Below, in pieces: positions 9,268 to 18,385 of a DNA stretch of 64,000 bases. Origin of the DNA: Vibrio marisflavi CECT 7928 (GTDB lineage Bacteria > Pseudomonadota > Gammaproteobacteria > Enterobacterales > Vibrionaceae); the NCBI RefSeq assembly GCF_921294215.1, contig NZ_CAKLDM010000002.1, positions 2,356,001-2,420,000 on the forward strand. The letters are read 5' to 3'. The notes below the pieces were generated by a model. It had not been told where the DNA came from. It worked only from the letters and a program-made list of their open reading frames with translations, and ran no database searches. The position numbers and the translations under genes are program-made. How positions within the stretch are numbered: position 1 is the first letter of the stretch; every line of letters starts with the position of its first letter.

Positions 9268-10239
9268 ATGGTCAAGGTACTGAAGCAAACACTTGCCACA
9301 CTAGCGATTACCGCTAGCTTTTCATTTAGCGCATTTGCCGCTGATATGGAGAAAATCCACTTTTTAATTCCCGGTGGTGCCGGCGGCGGCTGGGACATGA
9401 CAGCTCGAGGCACCGGTGATGCCTTAGTCAAATCACATATTGTTGATAAAGTCTCTTTCCAAAACCTCTCTGGCGGTGGTGGTGGCAAAGCGATTGCACA
9501 CCTTATCGAGACAGCTAAACGTCAAGGCGACACCTTAATGGTGAACTCTACGCCGATTGTCATCCGATCGCTCACTGGCATTTTCCCTCAATCTTTTCGC
9601 GATCTGACACCAGTAGCTGCAACAATCGCTGACTATGGCGCTATCGTTGCTCCTGCAGACTCTAAATACAATAGCTGGCAAGAAGTGGTAGAAGATTTCA
9701 AGGCCAACCCTCGTAAAGTTAAAATCGCTGGTGGTTCAGCTCGCGGCAGCATGGATCATCTAGTTGTTGCCGCTGCGTTTAAAGGCGAAGGCTTCAATCC
9801 TAAAACTGTTCGCTACATTGCCTACGATGCCGGTGGCAAAGCAATGGCTGCTCTTCTATCTGGAGAAACTCAGCTTCTTTCAACAGGGCTTGGGGAAGTG
9901 CTAGAGATGTCCAAAAGTGGCCAAGTGAAAATTCTCGCCATCACAGCACCTAAGCGCCTAGAAGCTGCACCAAATATCCCAACACTAGCGGAATACGGAA
10001 ATAACACCGTATTCGCTAACTGGCGTGGGTTCTTCGCCGCTCCGGGCACCTCTCAGGAGAAGATCGACGAGTTCAACACAGCTCTGTCTAAAATGTATAA
10101 AACCAGTGAATGGGCAACCGTTCGCAATCGCAATGGTTGGATCGATAACTACAAAGCCGATCAAGATTTCTACCACTTCCTAGAAGATCAAGAAAAGCAA
10201 ATGGGCTCGCTAATGCGTGAACTCGGCTTTTTAAACTAA
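9268..10239 (+). CDS. tctC: Tripartite tricarboxylate transporter substrate-binding protein TctC
   Basis: Periplasmic solute-binding component of a TTT-family secondary transporter for tricarboxylates or other carboxylates. The protein is 323 aa with a signal peptide (residues 1-24, ending SFSAFA). The mature part starts MEKIHFLIPGGAGGGWDMTARG, the glycine-rich first ligand loop of TctC/Bug proteins. The second conserved loop region AGGSARGSMDHL follows. It is the first gene of tctC-tctB-tctA, and a hairpin after it may raise its transcript level over the permease genes. The exact ligand (citrate, tricarballylate or another) cannot be read from the sequence. Confidence 0.92.
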   Translation: MVKVLKQTLATLAITASFSFSAFAADMEKIHFLIPGGAGGGWDMTARGTGDALVKSHIVDKVSFQNLSGGGGGKAIAHLIETAKRQGDTLMVNSTPIVIRSLTGIFPQSFRDLTPVAATIADYGAIVAPADSKYNSWQEVVEDFKANPRKVKIAGGSARGSMDHLVVAAAFKGEGFNPKTVRYIAYDAGGKAMAALLSGETQLLSTGLGEVLEMSKSGQVKILAITAPKRLEAAPNIPTLAEYGNNTVFANWRGFFAAPGTSQEKIDEFNTALSKMYKTSEWATVRNRNGWIDNYKADQDFYHFLEDQEKQMGSLMRELGFLN

Positions 10240-10262
10240 GTTTCAACGTTTCTTATCGAGAT

Positions 10263-10310
10263 GAGCAGAAATTACAGCTAACTAATAATACTTTTCTGCT
10301 CAATTTCTTT
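10263..10310 (+). terminator. Intercistronic hairpin between tctC and tctB
   Basis: GAGCAGAA (10263-10270) pairs with TTCTGCTC (10294-10301), followed by AATTTCTTT. The loop is 23 nt. It is probably a partial terminator or an RNA-stabilising hairpin, of the kind often seen behind binding-protein genes that need more product than their permease. Confidence 0.55.
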
Positions 10311-10333
10311 ACCTGCATTCACTGGAAACTGTT

Positions 10334-10813
10334 ATGTCTTCTACAACCAAAAATTTATTTTGTCGTGACCGAGTTGGTGCGATGATTTTTCTCATCGTCT
10401 GTTTGTGCTACGGCTATCAAACTTCATTGATCCCGATGTTTCCGGGCGATGAATATGAACCTTTTACCGCCAGAACTCTGCCATCAATATTGACCACTAT
10501 TGGCGTCATTCTTTCCTTGATACTTCTTATCACTGCGCAACCTGATGAAAAAAGTGGTGCAGTAATGGGGTTCAATTGGAGATTATTGATTGGCTTTCTT
10601 GTTTTGATGGCAATGTACGGCGTTGGTTTAACCTACATCGGCTTCATTCTGGCAACAGGGCTATTTTTAATGTGTGGCTTTTACCTGCTAGGTGAAAGGC
10701 GCAAGTCCATTCTATTTGGCGCTTCGTTTCCGTTCGTCATCGCTTTCTATTTATTACTGACACAAGGTCTAGATATCTATCTAGAGCCCGGTGTTCTGTT
10801 CTCTATGGTTTAG
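10334..10813 (+). CDS. tctB: Tripartite tricarboxylate transporter small membrane protein TctB
   Basis: Small four-helix membrane subunit of the TTT transporter, 159 aa. Hydrophobic segments are seen near residues 15-35, 50-70, 88-108 and 112-150, with the typical TctB opening stretch DRVGAMIFLIVCLCYGYQTSLIP. It is 94 bp after tctC and 9 bp before tctA, so it is translated with tctA from one message. Function in the complex is poorly defined; with TctA it forms the membrane part. Confidence 0.9.
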   Translation: MSSTTKNLFCRDRVGAMIFLIVCLCYGYQTSLIPMFPGDEYEPFTARTLPSILTTIGVILSLILLITAQPDEKSGAVMGFNWRLLIGFLVLMAMYGVGLTYIGFILATGLFLMCGFYLLGERRKSILFGASFPFVIAFYLLLTQGLDIYLEPGVLFSMV

Positions 10814-10822
10814 GAGATAGGT

Positions 10823-12352
10823 ATGTTAGACGGAATATTATCAGGCCTTTCTACCGCCGTGATGCCAATGAACCTCATGATGGTGATTGTCGGCTGTTTT
10901 GTTGGAACATTTATCGGCATGCTACCCGGTTTGGGGCCGATATCGGCTATCGCACTCATGATACCGATCAGCTACGGCCTTGACCCAGCATCTGGCTTAA
11001 TCTTAATGGCTGGCGTGTATTACGGTGCCGTTTTCGGCGGTTCAACATCTTCAATTCTTATCAATGCTCCGGGTTGCTCTTCAACGGTTGTAACCGCATT
11101 TGATGGTTACCCAATGGCGCAGAAAGGCATGGCAGGAAAAGCCTTAGCGCTAGCCGCTTATTCATCGTTTACTGGCGGTACTCTTTCAGCAATTATGTTG
11201 CTGTTCGCTGCACCCGCGCTGGCTAGTGTCTCGCTCAGCTTCCAATCTTCAGATTACTTCGCATTGATGTTATTAGGCTTATCCGCCGTTGCTGCATTTG
11301 CAGGCAAAGGCCAAGTACTAAAAGCATGGATGATGACAATTCTCGGCCTGATGATGTCGACAGTAGGTATCGACAAGGGTGTGGGTGTTGAAAGATTTAC
11401 CTTTGGCTTAACAGACCTAATGGACGGTTTTAGCTTTCTCTTACTTGCGATGGCCACGTTTGCTCTTGGTGAAACGTTAATGGGCATTCTTAAACCTCAA
11501 CAAGATACTCGTAAAGAAGAAAGCAGCAAGCTCGATAGCATTGGCAGCATGAAAGTCACCAAAGAGGAAATCAAAGAAGTAGCTCCTGTATCGTTGCGCT
11601 CTTCAATTCTTGGTTTCTTCACTGGCGTACTCCCGGGCGCTGGAGCAACTATCGCGGCCTTTTTAAGCTATGGCATGGAGCGTAACTTAGCTCCGAAAGA
11701 GAAACGTGAAGAGTTTGGTAAAGGCAGTATTCGCGGGCTGGTTGCTCCTGAGTCCGCCAATAATGCAGCGTCAAGCGGTTCGTTCGTACCTCTACTAACA
11801 CTAGGTATTCCCGGTTCGGGTACCACCGCAATTATGCTCGGAGCCTTGATTGCGTATGGTATTCAGCCTGGCCCTAGATTGTTTGTTGATCACCCTGACG
11901 TATTTTGGTCGGTCATTATTTCAATGTATTTTGGCAATATCGTACTGATTATTCTGAACTTACCGCTGATTCCATATATTTCTAAATTGTTGATGGTACC
12001 ACGCACTGTACTACTGCCAATGATTCTGTTTTTCTCTATCACCGGCGTGTATTTGGTGTCATTCAATACAGTAGACATCTTTATCATGCTGCTGATCGCG
12101 GTAGGTGCAATTGCCTTGCGCTTAGCAAACTTCCCACTCGCTCCCCTTCTGCTTGGTTTTATCCTAGGTGGTTTAATGGAAGAAAACTTACGTAGAGCGC
12201 TAATGATAAGCGATGGCGAATTGAGCTTTTTGTGGGAGCGCCCTATTACTGGGATATTCACCTTCCTAGCGGTGATCGTCTTGCTAAGTCCTGCTGTTGC
12301 CAAACTAGTGAGCCACTTTAGAAACCGGGGCGTGGCCAATCCAACTCACTAG
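10823..12352 (+). CDS. tctA: Tripartite tricarboxylate transporter large permease TctA
   Basis: Large membrane subunit forming the translocation path of the TTT system. It is 509 aa with 10-12 hydrophobic segments. The family signature GTFIGMLPGLGPISAIALMIP lies at about residues 28-48, with the repeat-related FFTGVLPGAGATIAAFLSYG in the second half, as expected for the duplicated TctA fold. The C-terminal half also has PLLTLGIPGSGTTAIMLGAL. RBS AGGAGATAGGT precedes the ATG. The gene ends at a terminator shared with the convergent response-regulator gene. Confidence 0.94.
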   Translation: MLDGILSGLSTAVMPMNLMMVIVGCFVGTFIGMLPGLGPISAIALMIPISYGLDPASGLILMAGVYYGAVFGGSTSSILINAPGCSSTVVTAFDGYPMAQKGMAGKALALAAYSSFTGGTLSAIMLLFAAPALASVSLSFQSSDYFALMLLGLSAVAAFAGKGQVLKAWMMTILGLMMSTVGIDKGVGVERFTFGLTDLMDGFSFLLLAMATFALGETLMGILKPQQDTRKEESSKLDSIGSMKVTKEEIKEVAPVSLRSSILGFFTGVLPGAGATIAAFLSYGMERNLAPKEKREEFGKGSIRGLVAPESANNAASSGSFVPLLTLGIPGSGTTAIMLGALIAYGIQPGPRLFVDHPDVFWSVIISMYFGNIVLIILNLPLIPYISKLLMVPRTVLLPMILFFSITGVYLVSFNTVDIFIMLLIAVGAIALRLANFPLAPLLLGFILGGLMEENLRRALMISDGELSFLWERPITGIFTFLAVIVLLSPAVAKLVSHFRNRGVANPTH

Positions 12353-12373
12353 ATTGATGATTTAATTGAATTA

Positions 12374-12409
12374 GTCAGGTAATTCGAGAGGTTACCTGAC
12401 TTGTTTTTT
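12374..12409 (+). terminator. Terminator after tctA, overlapping the 3' end of the regulator gene
   Basis: Stem GTCAGGTAA (12374-12382) / TTACCTGAC (12392-12400) followed by TTGTTTTTTA. The right arm covers the stop codon of the convergent response-regulator gene. Confidence 0.8.
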
Positions 12410-13078
12410 ATACGTTCTTTCTGGCCTACCAACAGAGCCATAATGTACATCCGCTTCAAGCTCACCTGTACTGATCAGATACTCTAAATATCGCCTTGCG
12501 GTTGTGCGACTTGCGCCTATTTTTACTCCTGCATCATCGGCAGACATCTGGGTGTCACTCGTAAACAAACCGCGAATTTTATCAAGCGTTACGCCATCAA
12601 TGCCTTTAGGTAACCTATCACTCTCGGGCTCCGTCTTGGTCGATGACTGCAACATCTTGTCCACTAATTTCTGGTCCAAATCAGAAACCGTTGCCAGCTG
12701 CTGTTTCTGAGCCGAATATTTCTGCAAAGCCGATTCTAGGCGAGAAAAAATAACCGGCTTTAGTAAGTAATCAACAACACCACCGCGCATGGCTTCTTGC
12801 AACGTGTTAACATCACGGGCAGCAGTAATCAATATGACGTCGCAATGCTGCTTTTGCTGCCTAACTTGGCTAAGTATTTCTAAACCATTCCCGTCTGGTA
12901 AGTAAATATCCAGCAGAACCAAGTCTGGCTGCAATATATCTAATTGCATTTCGGCTTCATTTTGCGAAGTCGCGATTCCGACAACGTCAAACCCTTCCAT
13001 CTGACTTAAATAGCGATTGTGCACCTCAGCAATGCCCTGATCGTCTTCAATGATCATTACCCTTATATTTGTCGTCAT
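12392..13078 (-). CDS. CitB/DcuR-family response regulator
   Basis: A 228-aa two-component regulator. It has a receiver domain (about 5-120) with the acidic pocket IIEDD, phospho-acceptor D57 in LLLDIYLPDGNG, the switch threonine in LITAARD, and the conserved lysine in YLLKPV. A C-terminal helix-turn-helix follows (about 160-225; MSADDAGVKIGASRTTARRYLEYL), of the CitB/DcuR/DpiA type. Its ATG overlaps the stop of the sensor kinase by 4 bp. Position next to tctCBA suggests it controls carboxylate uptake, as TctD or CitB systems do elsewhere. That role is inferred from context. Confidence 0.9.
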   Translation of the reverse strand: MTTNIRVMIIEDDQGIAEVHNRYLSQMEGFDVVGIATSQNEAEMQLDILQPDLVLLDIYLPDGNGLEILSQVRQQKQHCDVILITAARDVNTLQEAMRGGVVDYLLKPVIFSRLESALQKYSAQKQQLATVSDLDQKLVDKMLQSSTKTEPESDRLPKGIDGVTLDKIRGLFTSDTQMSADDAGVKIGASRTTARRYLEYLISTGELEADVHYGSVGRPERTYKKQVR

Positions 13079-14688
13079 ACTTGCTTGCCTTTGGGAATAT
13101 ATACCGTTGCGCGAGTTCCTTTCACCGCTCCTGCCCCTAACTCTAGCTGCCCACCATATCGATTGACTAACTTGTTCACCAAATACAATCCAACACCTCG
13201 AGTACCATTCGCTTTGCTGGATACACCTTTTTCTAAAAGCTTGTGAATTGAAATATCATCTGGCAATCCACAACCAGTATCTTCTACTTCTAAGATAATT
13301 TCAGCGCCATAGTCACTCACAGACACCAACACTTTGCTAGAACTAATACTATTTCTCTCTTCCTTCATTGCATCAAATGCATTGTCGATCAAATTGCCTA
13401 ATATCGTCACCAAATCTTCGGCCTCAATACTGACTGGTAAAGGTTCTAAACGCGTTCCCGAATCTATCTCAAGCAATAAACCCAACTCACGAGCTCGCTC
13501 GGTTTTTCCCAGTAATAAGCCAGCGAGCAGCGGATCTTTAACTGCATCACGTATAAAACCGATTAATGCTTGGTAACGTTCGGATTCTTGGCCAATTAAC
13601 TTCTGCACTTGCTCTGTTTCGCCAAGCTGAACTAATCCACTAATTGTATTGAGTTTATTTTGATGTTCATGGGTTTGAGAGCGAAGCAAATCCGCATACT
13701 CTCGTGTCTTCGCTAATTGTTGTGTCAGCTCTGTTATTTCGTCTTTACGGCGAAAACTAGATACTGCACCTGCAACTTTGCCTTTCACAATAATAGGGTT
13801 TCGGTTGGCAACAATTCGTTGATCATTCATATAAAGATCAACATCATGCTGAGGCTGCTGAGTTTTTAGTATATCTTCTAGATCGCTATCAGGTAGCGCA
13901 GTTTTGATTGGCTTATTAATGACATCATCGCGCTCTACTTTGAGAATTTCACAAGCACTCTTATTGATAGAGCGCACTGTTCCTTCGTTATCGATGCTTA
14001 TCACACCTTCCTTTATCGTACTCATGGTGACATCAAGCTCTACATATAATCGACCAATTTCCTCAGGCTCAAAGCCTAATATTGCCTTTTGGAAGCGACG
14101 AGAAGCATAGTTCGACAATATCGCATTTGCTATCACAACCAGAAACGCCATTGAAATCAAAAAAGCGAGGTAAGGTTCGATTCGATCTTGCAAGCTATCC
14201 AACAAGTAGCCCACCGAAATAACGCCAATAATATTGCCATCTTGGTCGACAACAGGTGTTTTACCACGAACAGACTTGCCTAAAGAGCCTTTTGCATAGG
14301 AAACATACGAGCGACCTTGTTTTAACGCTTGCTCGTTGTCGCCGCCTTTCATCGGCTTGCCCAAACGCTCTTCCATCGGATGAACTAATCGAATGCCCTT
14401 TTCATTACCTATAACAATGAAAGTGGCGCCAATCAGTTCAGTCAGCTCTTTGAACTCTAGGGGCAACTCTTCAGCTTCTTCGTTGTTCACCATATCGATT
14501 ACAACAGGTGATTTCGCGAGAAACTGCGCAATACCCAACGCTTTAAGGCCCATTTCTTCTTGCTGAGAATGTTTGATATACACAAAACCAGCAGCGGTGA
14601 GCAGTAAAAGCTCAATCAAGCCGGATAACGTCATAATCACTAACAGGCGGCGACGAAAGCTAAGATTTCTCCAACGAATCAAGATCAA
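13075..14688 (-). CDS. CitA/DcuS-type sensor histidine kinase
   Basis: A 537-aa membrane sensor. TM1 lies at about 15-38 and TM2 at about 172-193, flanking a periplasmic Cache/PAS domain. That domain contains GIRLVHP (R100, H103), equivalent to carboxylate-binding residues of CitA/DcuS, and a second patch near 136-145. A cytoplasmic PAS follows at about 215-315. The phospho-acceptor is H340 in RSQTHEHQNKLNTISG, then come an N-box (LGNLIDNAFDA) and G-boxes. It is co-transcribed with the response regulator. The likely signal is the tricarboxylate or dicarboxylate moved by the convergent tctCBA system. Confidence 0.9.
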   Translation of the reverse strand: MILIRWRNLSFRRRLLVIMTLSGLIELLLLTAAGFVYIKHSQQEEMGLKALGIAQFLAKSPVVIDMVNNEEAEELPLEFKELTELIGATFIVIGNEKGIRLVHPMEERLGKPMKGGDNEQALKQGRSYVSYAKGSLGKSVRGKTPVVDQDGNIIGVISVGYLLDSLQDRIEPYLAFLISMAFLVVIANAILSNYASRRFQKAILGFEPEEIGRLYVELDVTMSTIKEGVISIDNEGTVRSINKSACEILKVERDDVINKPIKTALPDSDLEDILKTQQPQHDVDLYMNDQRIVANRNPIIVKGKVAGAVSSFRRKDEITELTQQLAKTREYADLLRSQTHEHQNKLNTISGLVQLGETEQVQKLIGQESERYQALIGFIRDAVKDPLLAGLLLGKTERARELGLLLEIDSGTRLEPLPVSIEAEDLVTILGNLIDNAFDAMKEERNSISSSKVLVSVSDYGAEIILEVEDTGCGLPDDISIHKLLEKGVSSKANGTRGVGLYLVNKLVNRYGGQLELGAGAVKGTRATVYIPKGKQV

Positions 14689-15041
14689 CTCCTTGTTTAA
14701 CCTGAACTCGGAATAAGAAAGTCGTAAAGCCTTTTTATTCAGCGAGTTAGTGTCATCGATATCAGTACCGACATTTTGGATGGGTAACTAGGCAAAATCA
14801 TTAGCAATAGTGCTCCTATTGCGTTGATTTTAACAACGTTAAACGCCAAAAAAGTGGTGCTGATAGGCTTAAATTATTCCGTGTGCAGGTTATATATCTA
14901 TTCGCAAAGATAACAATAAAGAATGAGCATTGCTGTTAGAGATAGCAATAAATGAGCGTTTGCTCTGACAGTATTAATTAGCAAAAAATGCCGTCTAACA
15001 TATAGACGGCATTTACTGATACTAGCTAAACAAATGTAAGA
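14689..15041. other. 353-bp intergenic region between the sensor kinase and rapA
   Basis: No supported gene. It should hold the kinase/regulator promoter on the minus strand. Visible structure: inverted repeat GCAATAG-N5-CTATTGC (14804-14822); imperfect direct repeats starting AATGAGC near 14921 and 14951; an inverted repeat ATTGCT/AGCAAT at about 14929-14949; and the rapA terminator at 14982-15014. The repeats could be regulator sites, but no match to a known operator is recognised. Confidence 0.5.
14982..15014 (-). terminator. Terminator after rapA
   Basis: Stem AAATGCCGTCTA / TAGACGGCATTT with a short AACA-type loop. Read on the minus strand it is followed by a T run, 27 bp past the rapA stop. 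Confidence 0.88.
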
Positions 15042-17951
15042 TTAGTTGTGAGAAACGGCGATTAAACGTAAGGAATCTAGCTGAACTTGAGCTCTGCCAA
15101 TGTATTCTGTTAACTCTTTAACTTGCTGTTCTAAAGCGGTAATTTCTTCATCACGAATATTCGGGTTAACCGCTTTCAAAGCGAGCAATCTTTCTAGCTC
15201 GCTATTTAAGCTGTCGTTCATTTCCTTTTCAGCTTGCTGTTTCACAGATTCCAATTGCGACAGAATTTGTGTATCACCAGCATCAATTAAGCTATGAACT
15301 TGACCTTGTACCGAAGCAACAATCTTACTTGCCATATGACGATTGATTGGTGACAGCTGACGGTTAAAGCTTTCAAACTCAACTTGCGAAGAGAGATCGT
15401 TACCCTTGGAGTCCAAAATCAGACGAATTGGCGTTGCTGGTAAAAACTTATCAATACCGCTGCTTTTCGGCGCCTGTGCATCAACCACATAAACCAATTC
15501 AAGCAAGATAGTACCTACAGGTAGCGCTTTGTTTTTCAATAGCGAAACCGCGCTAGTTCCAACACCTTCACTCATAATTAAATCAATACCACCTTGAATC
15601 ATTGGGTGTTCCCAACTCATAAAGTGCATATCTTCACGTGAAAGCGCAGTATCACGATCAAAGGTGATGGTTGCCCCTTCATACGGTAAACCTGGATAGC
15701 TTGGTACCATCATACGCTCAGATGGTGTGACAACCAGAGCATTCTCACCTTTGTCATCTTGGTTTAAACCGATAGTATCAAATAGACCAAGAGCAAAAGT
15801 GACTAGGTTAATATCACCGTCTTTAGCTGCGATTTGTTCCACTAGTTCTTTGGCCTCTTCTCCACCGTGAGAATGGATCTCCAACAAGCGGTCGCGACCA
15901 TGTTCTAATTGAGCTTTCAGTGATTGGTTTAGCTTAGCTGACTCAGCGATAACCGAATCCAACTCTGAGGTATCGCCTGAGGCGAGCATTTCAATAAGAG
16001 ACTCAGAGAACCTGTCGTAAACTGAACGACCTGTTGGACAAGTATCTCTAAAAGCATTCAAGCCTTCATCAAACCAACGTGCAAGGATCTCTTGCGCGGT
16101 ATCTTTTAGGTATGGAACGTGAACGTCAATATCACGCTTTTGACCGATACGATCTAAGCGTCCTATGCGTTGTTCTAGCAAGTCTGGGTTGAAAGGCAAA
16201 TCAAACATCACTAACTGATTAGCGAATTGGAAATTGCGTCCTTCAGAACCAATTTCACTACATAGCAATAGTTGAGCGCCACCTTCTTCTTGAGCAAAGT
16301 ATGCAGCGGCTTTGTCACGCTCAATGATTGACATTCCTTCATGGAACACGGTTGCACGAATGCCTTCGCGTTCACGCAGTGCTTGCTCTAGCTGCAGCGC
16401 AGTCGTCGCGCGTGAAGCAATCACCAAGATTTTTTCACTACGTTTTTGTTTTACTTTCTCGATTAGCCAATTTACACGAGTGTCAAATTGCCACCAGCTC
16501 GCTTCATCACCTTCAAACTCTTGGAAAATTTCCTCTGGGTAAAGGTTTTTCAGCGCTCGCGCTTCTTTTGGCATCTTGCCACCAAGCATGCCACTCACTC
16601 GCATTGATGTCGCATACTGGCTAGGAATATCCATTGGCATTAAGTGAACATTTCGCTCAGGAAAACCTTCGATTGCGGAGCGAGTATTTCTAAATAGAAC
16701 TCGACCTGTACCATGCCTGTCCATCAAGTTTTCAGTTAGCTCTTGTCTCGCTGCTGCTTTCTCTTCCTCAGAAGCTGAACTTTCTAGTATTCGGAACAAA
16801 GGCTCAACGTCTTGCTCACTTAAAATTTCGGTAATCCGATTTTTCGCTTCATAGGCTAACGCCTCACCCGACATTAACGCGGATACTGCATCAGCTACAG
16901 GCTCATATTGCTGCTCTTCTTGAACAAACGCCTCGTAATCATAGAATCTGTCTGGATCTAACAGGCGTAAGCGTGCGAAGTGGCTTTCTCGACCAAGCTG
17001 CTCTGGCGTTGCCGTTAATAGCAAAACGCCCGGTGTAGACTCTGCCAGCCCTTCGATAACTTGATATTCGCGGCTGACTTTTTCTTGGCTCCACTCCAAG
17101 TGATGAGCTTCATCAACAACAAGTAAGTCCCATTCAGCTTCCATTGCTTGCGTATGACGCTTCTTGCTCTTTTTCAAAAAGTCTAAGGAGCAAAGTACCA
17201 GTTGCTGCGTATCGAATGGATTGTCGGATTCAGCGTATGCTTCTACGCAGCGCTCTTCATCAAAAATGGAAAAATGCAGGTTGAATCGACGCATCATTTC
17301 CACCAGCCACTGGTGCTGAAGAGTTTCTGGCACGACGATAAGAATACGTTCAGCTCTGCCAGCAAGCACTTGCTGATGAATGATCATACCTGCTTCAATA
17401 GTCTTACCTAGGCCAACTTCATCAGCGAGAAGAACGCGGGGAGCATGCCTACGACCAACTTCATGAGCAATATGTAATTGATGAGGAATCAGCCCTGCTC
17501 GAATACCACATAAGCCGCGCATCGAGCTCTTGTTCTGATCATATTGGTTCACTAGTGCACGATAGCGAAGCACAAAGTTGTCCATGCGATCGATTTGGCC
17601 TGCAAACAACTTATCTTGAGGTTTGTTGAATCGAATCTGGTGGCTAAGCATGATTTCACGAAGCGAAACATCCGCTTCTTGAGTGTCTTCTCGAGTACCT
17701 TTGTAGGTGACTATATTGTTGCTCTCTTGTACGTCTGTTACTTTCAGCGACCAACCTTCTTGGCTCTGAACAACATCCCCGACATTGAACGTCACTCTTG
17801 TTACCGGAGCATCATTGATAGCGTAAACGCGGTTTTCATCTGATGCCGTAAACATTAACGTCACAGTTCGAATATCTACCGCAACAACGGTTCCTAATCC
17901 TAGATCACTTTCCGTATCGCTTATCCAGCGCTGCCCCAAAGCAAAAGTCAT
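15042..17951 (-). CDS. rapA: RNA polymerase-associated Swi2/Snf2 ATPase RapA (HepA)
   Basis: DNA translocase bound to RNA polymerase that helps recycle enzyme stalled after transcription. It is 969 aa, as in E. coli (968). N-terminal Tudor-like domains (about 1-107) precede a Snf2 motor: Walker [15 protein letters not shown] with K183, DEAH box [10 protein letters not shown] near 280, motif [12 protein letters not shown], and helicase-C motifs [30 protein letters not shown]... ending in the [10 protein letters not shown] motif VI. The C-terminal domain carries charged helices. Monocistronic, with its own terminator. Confidence 0.97.
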   Translation of the reverse strand: MTFALGQRWISDTESDLGLGTVVAVDIRTVTLMFTASDENRVYAINDAPVTRVTFNVGDVVQSQEGWSLKVTDVQESNNIVTYKGTREDTQEADVSLREIMLSHQIRFNKPQDKLFAGQIDRMDNFVLRYRALVNQYDQNKSSMRGLCGIRAGLIPHQLHIAHEVGRRHAPRVLLADEVGLGKTIEAGMIIHQQVLAGRAERILIVVPETLQHQWLVEMMRRFNLHFSIFDEERCVEAYAESDNPFDTQQLVLCSLDFLKKSKKRHTQAMEAEWDLLVVDEAHHLEWSQEKVSREYQVIEGLAESTPGVLLLTATPEQLGRESHFARLRLLDPDRFYDYEAFVQEEQQYEPVADAVSALMSGEALAYEAKNRITEILSEQDVEPLFRILESSASEEEKAAARQELTENLMDRHGTGRVLFRNTRSAIEGFPERNVHLMPMDIPSQYATSMRVSGMLGGKMPKEARALKNLYPEEIFQEFEGDEASWWQFDTRVNWLIEKVKQKRSEKILVIASRATTALQLEQALREREGIRATVFHEGMSIIERDKAAAYFAQEEGGAQLLLCSEIGSEGRNFQFANQLVMFDLPFNPDLLEQRIGRLDRIGQKRDIDVHVPYLKDTAQEILARWFDEGLNAFRDTCPTGRSVYDRFSESLIEMLASGDTSELDSVIAESAKLNQSLKAQLEHGRDRLLEIHSHGGEEAKELVEQIAAKDGDINLVTFALGLFDTIGLNQDDKGENALVVTPSERMMVPSYPGLPYEGATITFDRDTALSREDMHFMSWEHPMIQGGIDLIMSEGVGTSAVSLLKNKALPVGTILLELVYVVDAQAPKSSGIDKFLPATPIRLILDSKGNDLSSQVEFESFNRQLSPINRHMASKIVASVQGQVHSLIDAGDTQILSQLESVKQQAEKEMNDSLNSELERLLALKAVNPNIRDEEITALEQQVKELTEYIGRAQVQLDSLRLIAVSHN

Positions 17952-18190
17952 CGATTGACTACCTCATCTAATTTGAACGAATCAATATAAGCTAACCACA
18001 AAGAAGGCTGCTGACATTATTAAGATTCTGTCAGCCGTGGCTATCAAAAGGTCGCTAATCTTACTCGAACCTGTGAAGCGGGTCACGCGCTGCGCCGCGA
18101 AATTGCCATTTTTTTTTATCAAGCTTATGCGTGACATCAAAGTGTCAAAAATCTGTGGCAATTCTAGACTTCAGCATCATGCGAATGACA
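17952..18190. other. Intergenic region between rapA and the phoH leader
   Basis: No gene seen. It contains the divergent promoter regions of rapA and phoH. A TATACT element at 18191-18196 resembles a -10 box for phoH, but no good -35 box accompanies it at normal spacing. A long T run lies at 18111-18118 (complement-side A run). Confidence 0.4.
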
Positions 18191-18198
18191 TATACTTT

Positions 18199-18385
18199 AG
18201 CTGAGCAAGCATGATATGTGATTGCCTCAAAGTTGGCATCAAGCATGCATGTTCAAGATACGGATCAACACAGGTTTGCAGGACGTCGTCAGGTAGCCGA
18301 GTAAACTCCGAGGCCTTGAACCTTCCGACCTCTCTTGCGGGCTTATTTTGCTAAGCACAAGCCGCGTAGCGGCAAGGAGACGCTT
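18199..18385 (+). promoter_or_regulatory. Long structured 5' leader of the phoH-like gene
   Basis: About 190 nt separate a TATACT -10-like box from the phoH ATG. Several consecutive hairpins can be drawn: AGGTxGCC/GGC...ACCT with inner GAG-TAAA-CTC (18291-18323), GCTTA/TAAGC (18341-18356), and a perfect GCCGC-GTA-GCGGC (18361-18373) that abuts the AAGGAGA ribosome-binding site (18374-18380). No known riboswitch class is recognised. It may control translation of phoH; function is unproven. Confidence 0.45.

Noticed and set aside
11890..12339. 149-codon open frame on the minus strand inside tctA
   Set aside because: It is antisense to a clear TctA reading frame, has a low-complexity shadow-like sequence and no family resemblance.
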